A program made the translations under genes and the position numbers. 26,620 nucleotides of DNA, taken from contig CAVNZM010000051.1 in NCBI GenBank assembly GCA_963693365.1, positions 1-26,620 of the forward strand, in the 5' to 3' direction. Below, piece by piece: positions 10,985 through 18,623 of this stretch. A model generated the notes under the pieces. The model saw only the letters and a program-made list of their open reading frames with translations, ran no database searches and had not been told where the DNA came from. How positions within the stretch are numbered: the stretch's first letter is position 1; the number at the start of each line of letters is the position of its first letter. This stretch comes from Amoebidium appalachense (lineage: Eukaryota; Ichthyosporea).

Positions 10985-11930
10985 GCTTATCACAAATAGA
11001 ATTTCGTAAATTGTATTTTTAGTAAATGGTTGAAAATGCTCACAAAAATTAAAAGGTTTAGCTCGAATACCTAATACCCCAGAAGCTAGCTGACGAGGAA
11101 AGTCTCCTACCATCTAGCACGGATTAACCATTGAAATTCCTCACTAACTAAAGATACCAAGGTAGATATAATTTATAGGAAAGATACTAAATTTCACTGG
11201 AAAATAAGGTGCATGTAACCACTTTTGTAATTCATAAATAACTGAAAATACTCACTATCATGAAATGGTGCACCTCGAATATCTGGCTCCCCCCGGAAGC
11301 TAACTGACGAGGAGAGTCTCCTACCATCTAACACGGGCTAAGTATTGAAATTACTCACTAATGGAGGTAAAGAAAAGGAATAAGCTTGCTATGGAAGACA
11401 CTAAATTTAACTAGAAAATAAGATGCTTGTCACAAATAGAATTTATAAGTTTTATTTTTGTAAATAGCTGTAATTGTTCTCTATGTAGAAAGGGTTTAGC
11501 TAGAATAGCTAACTCCCCCCGGAACAGGTTTAGCCATGAGGGTCTCCTACGATTTAGTTAGAGTTTAGTGTTGAAATTACTCACTAATAAAGTTTAAAAG
11601 CTTTAAGAAATGACTAGGAAAGACACTCATTATTACTTGAAAACAAGGTGCATGTAACCACTTTGGTATTTCGTAAATAGCTGAAAATGCTCACTGTCAT
11701 TTAAAGGTTTAGCTCGAATACCTAGCTCCCCCTCGGAACAATTCTAACCAGGAGAGTATCCTATCATTTAGTTCGAGCTTACTGTTAAAATTCTTCACTA
11801 ATGTAGATTAGAAATCTTAAGAAAATGGCTATGAAAGACACTCATTTTTGCTTAAAAAGAAGGTGCATGTAACCACTTTTGTATTTCGTAAATGGCTGAA
11901 AAATAGTCACTGTCAATTTGAGGTTTACCT
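10985..11930. repeat. about 220-bp imperfect tandem repeat, 4-5 copies
   Basis: Each unit has AAGGTGCATGTAACCACTTT, then a GTAAATAGCTGAAAATGCTCAC block, then GGTTTAGCTCGAATACCTA with a C-run, then GAGAGTCTCCTACCATCTA, then TTGAAATTACTCACTAA. Copies of the central block start near 11030, 11244, 11470, 11684 and 11898. Their divergence shows they are old rather than a recent expansion. They sit inside the AT-rich mitochondrial-like segment. Confidence 0.85.
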
Positions 11931-11931
11931 A

Positions 11932-12155
11932 TAATACCTAGTCCCCCCCGAAATACCTAGCTCCCCCCGAAGGCTCATTTTCAAAATAATACCTAGTCCC
12001 CCCGAAATACCTAGTACCCCCCGAAGAATCGAAGATTTAGCTGAAATTTCATATGATCAATAATACCTAGTGCCCCCCGAAATACCTAGTACCCCCCGAA
12101 AACCAGTTTAGCTATAATACCTAGTGCCCCCCGAAATACCTAGTACCCCCCGAAG
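11932..12155. repeat. dimeric C-rich short repeats
   Basis: Four head-to-tail dimers of AATACCTAGTMCCCCCCGAA occur at about 11934-11972, 11988-12026, 12062-12100 and 12116-12155. They are separated by short, different spacers, some with TTTAGCTATA or TTTAGCTGAA. Single copies of the same motif lie inside each 220-bp repeat to the left, so the dimers derive from it. Confidence 0.85.
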
Positions 12156-12159
12156 ACCA

Positions 12160-12420
12160 ATTTCTAAAATCTCCACCCTATCCATCCTAGTCCAACATGC
12201 TTAGACTAAGGTTGTGAGTGCTAGATGGACCTGTAACCGCTTCATTGAGCTCTTCGCTTGCGCTAGCTACGAGCTCTGGTGAAGCTCTGCCCTACTATCC
12301 CAGAATCTCCAACCTACCTATCTAGTACCCTCCCTATTAAGATTTCTCCCCTCCCTACATCCAAAAATCTCCACCCTACACCTCCTACATCTAAAATCTC
12401 CACTACCTACTTACATGCCT
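12160..12420. repeat. interspersed AAAATCTCCACCCTA motif and a GAGCTC hairpin
   Basis: Variants of AAAATCTCCACCCTA occur near 12166, 12302, 12364 and 12391. GAGCTCTTCGC...TACGAGCTC (about 12247-12275) can form a hairpin. No gene recognised. The AT-rich segment ends here. Confidence 0.5.
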
Positions 12421-13116
12421 AGAATAGAAGAAGGGAGGAGGGGGCGAGATGAAATAACTAGACTGGGCCCCCCGAACCCCAGGCCGAAAAGGGCTAGGGC
12501 AGCGGGGGGAGGCGTAACCGTGGGCGCAAACAGTCTGGGTCCCGCAGATCAACACAAGATGCCAGTGTCTGCATGTAGTGTTGAAACGTGCGTTGTTCAG
12601 GGGGGGGGGGGGGGTAGTGTTGTACTGAAGTTTGTCTGGTTCGTGTGTAGTGTGTGTGTGTGGGGGGGGGGGGGGGGGGGGGGGGGGTATTCTTTGTTGC
12701 TGCTACAATGATATTTGCTAAGATGGTTTTTCTTGGTCATACATTCGAGAATGTAAATAGTTGTTAGAGGAAAGTTTATTCATGTCCAATTTGTAGATGG
12801 TTCTGTTACTTCTGTTAGATATAGCAATTACACGGATGTAAGTAATAGTCCTCTTGTAACGTGAATATGAAATCTTAATATATGAAATAATCCAAATACA
12901 TACACTGAATTTATGTCAATGAATTGAATTGAATAAAGTACAATTCAACAGTCAAAATTCTGATGTATATTCACACCAACAAACAACCAAAGCAAAGAGA
13001 CAAGCCCATTCACGTCCAACCCCATCATCTGGCCAAGCACATCACCGCGGTATGTTCACAACTGTATATGTACGCAGCACATTCATATGTTATGATATAT
13101 GTCTTTCTCATGCCAT
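12421..13116. other. gene-less junction between the AT-rich segment and the viral block
   Basis: GC-rich to about 12600, then G runs of 15 (12600-12614) and 26 (12662-12687), then AT-richer sequence with an AATAAA at about 12932. No product recognised in either strand. It holds the left limit of the viral block, but no terminal inverted repeat or target-site duplication could be identified by eye. Confidence 0.4.
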
Positions 13117-14789
13117 TCAATCGAATTCATTTGGTGGAGTGGCATTTGCAAGTTTCGTGTAGTCGACTAAGTAAGCCTTGTTTCGCGGGTGTGGATATTC
13201 GCCGTTTAGGCGCACAGGATAATGTCCATTCGGGGGAGAAACCGAACGCCCCAACACGTGCTTGAGCGCGGCGCCGAGTTTTTTCTGGCCGGGAATCCTT
13301 CTGTCGATGTTGTTTGCAGCGGCCCAGCGCCGCAGCAGCGCAACAAACGTCGTGGTTGTCATGTACATACCCTCGTAGTCATCCCAATCCTCGCACACCT
13401 CCTCGCGCCTCCCCATGTCGTGGAAGAACTCATACTCAACCGGAAGGGGGTCTGTGAGGTCCTGAAGCCTGCGCTTGAGTCCGGTCATAGGCGGCAGGAT
13501 GCGTACACGATCATTGAGGTCGATCCGCATGAGGTAGTGGTAGAGATGCTCTAGCCCCGATGCATCTCCCTCGGTGTAGGCGGCTGCCAGCTCGTTGAAG
13601 TAGTCGTGATCCCCAACCCTGGCAGGGGATACCTCCATGCACGCGTAGCGGCGGTCTGTCCGGGACACGGGAATGGGGTGCTCCTCGTTGCTGAGCAGGA
13701 TCCAGCGCTCACACGACTTGATGGTAGTAACGGGCAGTCCCTTTCTCTCCATGGACATCCTGTCGTCCGTGATGAGTGTCTTGAGGTGGTTGGGGATGCG
13801 GTGACTCTTGCCATAGGTGACCTATGGAAACAGGACGTGTTAGCATGATCTGCTTCGTATGAATCTACACCCCCACACCCCAAACAACATATGCATGCGC
13901 TTCCAGTGTGTGCATCCGAGCATGGCGCGCGTGTGTGTAGCGCTTCTAAAGAGATGGGTCTTGGGCGCTTCTGCATGTGTGTGTGTGCGCTAATCCAATT
14001 AGCACACAGGCTTCTCACCTCGTTACACAGGACCAGCAGCTTGAACGAATAGCCCTCATTGAACCTCGTGTCGATCCGGTGCTCGTTCTCGACGGTGCCA
14101 ACCAGGTGCATGCCTAGCATCTGCTTGATGATCGTGCAGAACACGTCCTTGCCTGTGCCCTCAATGGAGCGCAGCAGCAACCCGCACTGGGGCTTGCGCT
14201 CCGGCACCTGGACAAGGTGAGCGAGCCACTGCATCAGGAAGTCGAACAAGCGCTCGTCGCGGTTGCAGATGATGTACTTGGTGTGGTAGAGGAAGCGCTG
14301 CAGTTTCTCTTCCTCGATTTCAAAGTTCTCGCGGTAGCGAAAGCGAAAACCTGGAAACATGTTGAAAACGCGGTTGAGGCTGTGCAAGTAGATGTCCCTG
14401 CGCACACCGGTTCTTGGCTCGGGGTCGGAGGGGTCGAAGACAAGATGGGCATAGGTGAGCCGGCGGCCACTGGAGAGGTAAAGGGTGCCACGCAGGGGAG
14501 GCTGGGGGTCCCCGTCTTCGTTTGGGGGCTGTGGAAACTCAAAGGCCTCGAGAAATACGCGGATCTGGTCACGTGTCTTGAGCTCAAACGTAACAGGGAG
14601 GCCGTCGATGTTGCGCGTTTTGTGGATGAATGCATTGGGGGTTGCTACATAGGCAATGTGTTTGCTGATGTAGTCGCACACCTCTTGTTCGCTCCATGCA
14701 TGTCTGCTCCTGCACACATCGGGATGGAGAAAATCATCGGCGTTGTCACCAAGGTCGTGTGTCGCCTCAAACCTGGCAAAGTAATCCAT
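13117..14789 (-). CDS. D5-type (SF3) viral helicase, two exons
   Basis: Exons on the minus strand are 14789-14019 and 13821-13117, giving 491 residues. I chose the ATG at 14789 because the frame upstream of it has no other ATG, and 14790-15008 holds promoter-like CCAAT motifs. The Walker A loop is IEGTGKD (residues 209-215), Walker B is LLVLCNE (251-257), and sensor/arginine-finger motifs lie in WILLSNEEHPIPVSRTDRR (297-315). This arrangement is that of the D5/DUF5906 helicases of large DNA viruses, virophages and polinton-like viruses, which unwind DNA at the replication fork as hexamers. No primase (AEP) domain is visible in the 200 N-terminal residues. The 197-bp intron (14018-13822, gtgag...ccatag) falls directly after the Walker B glutamate and is not a multiple of three, so retention would shift the frame. 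Confidence 0.85.
13822..14018 (-). other. spliceosomal intron in the D5 helicase gene
   Basis: Donor GAG|gtgagaag and acceptor ttccatag|GTC on the minus strand. Joining the exons restores the family-typical order Walker B, then TDDRMSMERKG, then the sensor motif. The intron holds CA-rich and GCGC-rich sequence like host introns in this window. Confidence 0.8.
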
Positions 14790-14864
14790 CTTGGACACAT
14801 ACACTCCACACAGCAAACTGCGTGTGTGAGCTGTGCTGTTTGTCGCGGTTGTTGAACTCTGACA

Positions 14865-15000
14865 GAACTTTTGAAAAGTGTGCCGGAATTCTATTGGTGA
14901 TTTGAAGAGGAGGTAGGAATCCGACAGCCCATTGGTCCGAAAAATTGGCCTGATGCGATTGGCCAGAAAATCGAGCCAATCGTTTCTCGCATTCCTTTCT
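14865..15000. promoter_or_regulatory. bidirectional promoter with a CCAAT/ATTGG cluster
   Basis: Five or six CCAAT boxes in both orientations (about 14905, 14930, 14946, 14958, 14979) lie between the divergent helicase and the small + strand gene. A TATA-like TTCAAAAG (minus, about 14870) is about 85 bp from the helicase ATG. TATAA (plus, 15044-15048) is 71 bp from the ATG at 15119. Confidence 0.5.
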
Positions 15001-15118
15001 GCTCTCACTCAGATCACCAAGTGACCAGCTGGAACCGCGAGCTTATAACAAGCAACAACTGAGCGTGAGTCTAACACGTCCTTCCTCTGTCCCCCTCCTG
15101 TACCTCAAACCCACCAAC

Positions 15119-15442
15119 ATGCCGAAAATCATCATACTGCGCTGGCGCTGGCGCATTGTCTTCCAAGGCAGCGCCTCCCCCTGGCACAGCGGCACAGTTG
15201 TAATGCCAGCTCCACAGGCCACCCCCCCTGTTCTCCTCCCACCACCAGCCCGTGTTTTGCGTCGTCAGAGGCCGTTCACGCGTCCATGCACCAAGACCGT
15301 GGCCATATGGCGCCCAGTGCCCCTGCCCGACCCCACCCCGGACCAGCACGAGTGCAACAAGGAGAACATCCCCCCAGGTGGCCCGGGATGTGCGTGTGTT
15401 CACTGTCTGCACGAAGCACAGCAGACACAGGCCAACCAATAA
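15119..15442 (+). CDS. small basic/proline-rich protein with a Cys cluster and a KEN motif
   Basis: 107 residues from ATG 15119; the frame is open upstream, but 15119 is the first ATG. The N-terminus is basic and hydrophobic (PKIIILRWRWRIVF), the middle is Pro-rich, and the C-terminal third has HECNKENIPPGGPGCACVHC. That stretch has four cysteines and two histidines that could bind zinc, and a KEN tripeptide followed by IPP, the form taken by APC/C degrons. I recognise no family. A TATAA box lies 71 bp upstream, and the stop codon overlaps an AATAAA. It is divergent from the helicase and shares its promoter region. Confidence 0.55.
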   Translation: MPKIIILRWRWRIVFQGSASPWHSGTVVMPAPQATPPVLLPPPARVLRRQRPFTRPCTKTVAIWRPVPLPDPTPDQHECNKENIPPGGPGCACVHCLHEAQQTQANQ

Positions 15443-15443
15443 A
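15438..15443 (+). terminator. AATAAA overlapping the stop codon
   Basis: The polyadenylation hexamer spans the TAA stop of the 107-residue gene. The same arrangement is seen at the stop of the large virion-protein gene (25082-25087). Confidence 0.5.
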
Positions 15444-15562
15444 CGCAGCCAGACTGTGTGTGGCAAAGACACTGATTTGAATAGACACAAACCATGCCCG
15501 TGTATCTCCCCACCCACACCCCTCTGTGGTGTTGTAGATAATGATGACCTATCGCATGCACG

Positions 15563-16309
15563 ATGGGGCTTAGCGAGGCAAACTACTATGCTGGTCTGGT
15601 GTCGTTTGGGACGTTAATGCTTTTACTGTATGAACTTCGCATGCCCCGCTTTCAGTACCGGGACTTTCTTGACCTCATGGTGGTTCTTGATTCGCTGGCC
15701 TTTCTGGTGTTCTATATTGCAAGCACACATGAAGGATGCTCTGCCTACAATGCGTATCTTGCTGCTGACCTTCTGTGGTGCTTCAAGGACGCGTGCAAGT
15801 ATGCATACATCATAGACCACGCATGTTCGCTGTCCCAGTTGCATGTTGCATGGCTCGACCTTGCTGTGTTTATGACTTCCTCGGTGCTCTATCTGGTCTT
15901 TGTTATATACACATATGTTCTGCCGACACAGTGCCATGTACCTCCACATCACAATGCTGTCTCTCTTGTAGTTCTGTACTGCTTTTGGACGACAGTGTGT
16001 ATAGCCTCGGTGGCCATGCTGTTTGCGCGCTTCTCGTATCTGTGGTCTAATCGCCACCTGCTTATTGGTGAGAGGTCTCGTGGACTCTGCTGGCAGGTGC
16101 TGGTGGGCTCCACAGCGACAGCGCTTGCAACAATGGCCACTGCAGCGGCCACATCGTTTTCAGTTTCGAGAACCATTGGGACGTCCGTTATTGACTGTGC
16201 GAATCTACTGTTTGTGTTTTCACAACTGATGCTCTTTGTGGGCCACGACCGTGGTGATCTTGCCGAGCTCAAGGCGCGTGAGCCATTCCAGTCACAAGCT
16301 CGCTGCTGA
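15563..16309 (+). CDS. seven-helix membrane protein (GPCR-like topology)
   Basis: 248 residues with seven hydrophobic segments at about 8-25, 35-54, 62-85, 95-120, 131-156, 173-198 and 203-226. The N-terminus is short and the C-terminal tail (DLAELKAREPFQSQARC) is short and hydrophilic. I cannot assign a receptor family from motifs; no DRY or NPxxY is clear. The topology, and the neighbouring RGS-domain gene and second seven-helix gene, suggest a receptor or receptor decoy at host membranes. The next gene's promoter motif (GATTGG) overlaps its stop, so genes are packed tightly. An ion-channel or transporter fragment is an alternative. Confidence 0.7.
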   Translation: MGLSEANYYAGLVSFGTLMLLLYELRMPRFQYRDFLDLMVVLDSLAFLVFYIASTHEGCSAYNAYLAADLLWCFKDACKYAYIIDHACSLSQLHVAWLDLAVFMTSSVLYLVFVIYTYVLPTQCHVPPHHNAVSLVVLYCFWTTVCIASVAMLFARFSYLWSNRHLLIGERSRGLCWQVLVGSTATALATMATAAATSFSVSRTIGTSVIDCANLLFVFSQLMLFVGHDRGDLAELKAREPFQSQARC

Positions 16310-16332
16310 TTGGGCGGCCTCATGCTTAAAAG
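16306..16332 (+). promoter_or_regulatory. GATTGG plus CTTAAAAGG promoter
   Basis: GATTGG (16307-16312) overlaps the end of the preceding gene, and TTAAAAGG lies at 16325-16332, 71-78 bp before the ATG at 16403. Spacing from the TATA-like box to the ATG matches that of the gene at 15119. Confidence 0.5.
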
Positions 16333-16402
16333 GCCGCGCTCCTGTCTGCCCAGTGTCAGATCAACAACCACAAAAACACATGCGAGTTCCACAAGTTTCA
16401 TC

Positions 16403-17092
16403 ATGGAGGCCATCGAAGTCATGCTTCTGCACCACGCTGCCGCTATGGCTAGAACCATGCCACCAGCATTTACGGTAGCCGTCTACGGCCCTGCACCCAA
16501 GGCCTATGCGGTGATGGCGTCAATCCTCAAAGCCTGTGACCCGTTTTGCGAGGGGCGCGAAGACGTGTCCAAGTGCCACGTGATGGCCTCGGCCATTGCC
16601 CCCCTCATCGTAGACCCAATGACCATCAACACAGAGTGGGACATTGCGGCGCAGCTGCGCACTCAGGCGCTCCTGAAGGTCACCTCCCTGCTCCGTCTAG
16701 GAACACACTTCAGTGTTGTGCTGGGGGGTTCCGGTGTGCTTGGCCTGGCCGCTGGGGCCAACGAGATTGTAGATTGCCAGGTCACCTACGCGGGCTTCGG
16801 TATGCTGCTAGCATCGGCGACAACCCCGTACACAAGCACCATGTGGTGGCTGTGCTCGCAGGCGGGGTTTCTCTTTATTCTGCACAAGTTTGCGGTCCTG
16901 GCCAGCCTGGAGCGGCTGGCGCGCGAGAAGGTGGAGGCGGAACTGACGGCAACCCAGGTGCGGCTGGCAGCAGTGGAGGACCAGATGCACCGCCACCCAG
17001 TGGCAGGGGCGTTCACGATTGTGGGGCGGGCCGCACAGCTGGGTCGCGAGCTGACTGCCAAGCAGGTGGAATCTATCCGCACGAAGCTGTGA
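16403..17092 (+). CDS. membrane protein with a C-terminal coiled coil; C-terminus perhaps cut by a frame break
   Basis: 229 residues from ATG 16403. The N-terminal half is soluble. Hydrophobic segments lie at about 99-122 and 127-166 (two or three helices), followed by a Leu/Glu/Lys heptad region at about 165-200. I recognise no family. The stop TGA is at 17090-17092. Shifting by one base there opens a further 48 codons of gene-like sequence to TAG at 17238-17240 (SFLQDVNERGQLYRRR and onward), and an AATAAA lies at 17256-17262. The original protein may therefore have been about 277 residues. It lies between a seven-helix gene and the RGS gene, all on the same strand, so it may belong to the same signalling group. 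Confidence 0.6.
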   Translation: MEAIEVMLLHHAAAMARTMPPAFTVAVYGPAPKAYAVMASILKACDPFCEGREDVSKCHVMASAIAPLIVDPMTINTEWDIAAQLRTQALLKVTSLLRLGTHFSVVLGGSGVLGLAAGANEIVDCQVTYAGFGMLLASATTPYTSTMWWLCSQAGFLFILHKFAVLASLERLAREKVEAELTATQVRLAAVEDQMHRHPVAGAFTIVGRAAQLGRELTAKQVESIRTKL

Positions 17093-17255
17093 TGCCGTGA
17101 AGCCCAAGCCCAAGAGCTTCCTGCAGGACGTCAACGAACGTGGGCAGCTCTACCGCAGACGTGTGTACTCGGTAGGAGACTTGGGGGCAGCGGATGGTTT
17201 GATTCGTTCATGTGCCGGCCTGGAGCCGTGCGCCCTGTAGAGAGCCCGTGTGACC

Positions 17256-17263
17256 AAATAAAA
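17256..17263 (+). terminator. polyadenylation-type AAATAAAA
   Basis: AATAAA follows the TAG at 17240 and precedes the RGS ATG (17281) by about 20 bp. It could end the upstream transcript. A TATA-like role for the RGS gene is less likely because the distance to the ATG is short. Confidence 0.35.
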
Positions 17264-17280
17264 TCCGTGCATACAGGGAA

Positions 17281-17634
17281 ATGCGTTGGGCCCGCCCACT
17301 GACCCTTGACGAGGTGCTGTGCGATCGCGTTGCACTTCGCTCTTTCCGGGTGTTTCTGGGGCGGGAGTATGCGGGAGAAAACATAGACTTTCTGGACATG
17401 CTCATGCGCTACAAGGCAGACCCTTGTATGTCCCTGGCCTTGCTCATTCATGACTGGTACCTTGCGCGTGATGCCCCTTACCCCCTCAACATCTCCGAGC
17501 ATGCACGCAAGCGCACTGTTGTCCCGCTTGGCCGCCTGCATGCCGATGTGTTCAACGACGCAGAGCGCGAGGTGCGGGCGCTGCTGCAGGGGGAAAAGCT
17601 TCCGCGCTTCGTGCGCGAGTACGCCCCCTCGTGA
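17281..17634 (+). CDS. RGS-domain protein (regulator of G-protein signalling)
   Basis: 117 residues, almost entirely one RGS box (about 10-114). Family landmarks appear in order: SFRVFLGREYAGENIDF (21-37) with the E-N pair that contacts G-alpha, LIHDWYL (55-61), PLNIS (68-72) with the second contact Asn, LHADVFNDAEREVRALL (86-102) and LPRFVREY (107-114). Known RGS boxes speed GTP hydrolysis by G-alpha subunits and so switch off receptor signalling. Length and motif order are those of a complete minimal domain without extra modules. Its 3' end overlaps the convergent seven-helix gene by 83 bp. It is probably captured from a host and used to damp or redirect host G-protein signalling; that role is inferred. 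Confidence 0.8.
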   Translation: MRWARPLTLDEVLCDRVALRSFRVFLGREYAGENIDFLDMLMRYKADPCMSLALLIHDWYLARDAPYPLNISEHARKRTVVPLGRLHADVFNDAEREVRALLQGEKLPRFVREYAPS

Positions 17635-18445
17635 GCGCAGGAAGGGCGGTGAAGGTGTGCAACACCAGCCCTCCGAGCAGCACTACCACCAAACCCTGGG
17701 CGACAAACAGTGCGTATGCAATGCACCCGTGCCAGAAGAAGTCGATTGTGGTGGCCGACCAGATGATCTGGTCAAGGGCAACGGCCACCGCACTAACCAC
17801 CGAATAGCAGGTAGCGCACACGAGCACGCCCCGCACAATGCCGGTGTCTGGGATAGCCGTGTGCCGTATGGCACGGTCCACGTAGACGCACGCCGCAACC
17901 AGAAGAACTGCAATCACGTACTGTGTGCCCATGTGAAAGTCCGAGTATGTCTCATAAGAGCAGGTGTCATAGCACGTACAAACCCCTACCAAACCCAGGA
18001 CGAATGACGGTGCCATGACGACGAGCGGGGCCCAGGTGGCCACGCCGGGTGGCTGTTTGACACCACAAAGGAGGATGTCCTTGTTCCCTGTGATGTGGCA
18101 GGATATGCGAAGCAGCAGTCCCAGGGGCGAGAGGAGCATGAGCAGCTTTGTCACCCAATACAACACCCACAGACGACAGTCACACGCGGTGTGTGGTGCT
18201 GTCGCATAGACCACCCACTGGTACATGTGCGCCGCTATGCAGATGGCCGGCAGATGAAACAGGTACACCGAGTTTACCGTGGCGCTAAGATACCTCCCCC
18301 TCACCTTGGGGCCAAAGCGTTTGTGGATGCATACATGCAGCGCGAAAGCTATCCCCGTGATCGCCGAAGCGTACACAAACAGTAGCAGCCTGAATATGGA
18401 CGCAACATGCTCTAGTGTCTGCTTGCTCAGTTCGGTTGTCGGCAT
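17552..18445 (-). CDS. second seven-helix membrane protein (GPCR-like topology)
   Basis: 297 residues from ATG 18445. Seven hydrophobic segments lie at about 17-40, 54-81, 91-114, 138-160, 173-192, 203-230 and 234-262. A basic, proline/alanine-rich tail (RGRTRARSAEAF and beyond) follows. It is Cys-rich between helices 4 and 5 (CTCYDTCSY), as in extracellular loops. No named receptor family is recognised. It converges on the RGS gene and overlaps its 3' end. In plants and many protists seven-helix domains and RGS domains occur fused in one protein; here they are separate, adjacent genes. The upstream region carries a run of 19 C (18507-18525) and no clear TATA box. Confidence 0.7.
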   Translation of the reverse strand: MPTTELSKQTLEHVASIFRLLLFVYASAITGIAFALHVCIHKRFGPKVRGRYLSATVNSVYLFHLPAICIAAHMYQWVVYATAPHTACDCRLWVLYWVTKLLMLLSPLGLLLRISCHITGNKDILLCGVKQPPGVATWAPLVVMAPSFVLGLVGVCTCYDTCSYETYSDFHMGTQYVIAVLLVAACVYVDRAIRHTAIPDTGIVRGVLVCATCYSVVSAVAVALDQIIWSATTIDFFWHGCIAYALFVAQGLVVVLLGGLVLHTFTALPALTRGRTRARSAEAFPPAAAPAPRALRR

Positions 18446-18506
18446 GTACTACCGCGCAGAACAATTAGTGTGGTGTATGCTAATGCGTAACCTTGTGCCA
18501 ACCTAA

Positions 18507-18525
18507 CCCCCCCCCCCCCCCCCCC
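18507..18525. repeat. poly-C run (19) between divergent viral genes
   Basis: An uninterrupted C run lies in the 178-bp spacer between the seven-helix gene (minus) and the gene at 18624 (plus). It is of the same type as the runs in the host introns on the left. Confidence 0.9.
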
Positions 18526-18623
18526 GCCATCTGCACATACAGACGTACCACAACCAGTAATTTATTCGATGCACGTGTGACACGGAGGTGAGTGCACGGA
18601 AACAGGCCTGCCCTAAATTATCT

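Noticed and set aside
12415-12711. 98-codon frame with ATG 12415
   Set aside because: Gly/Arg-rich composition driven by G runs, spans two long homopolymers, no domain.
13551-14018. Continuation of the helicase frame beyond Walker B without splicing
   Set aside because: The sequence turns into low-quality protein and loses all helicase motifs, while a splice restores them in another frame.
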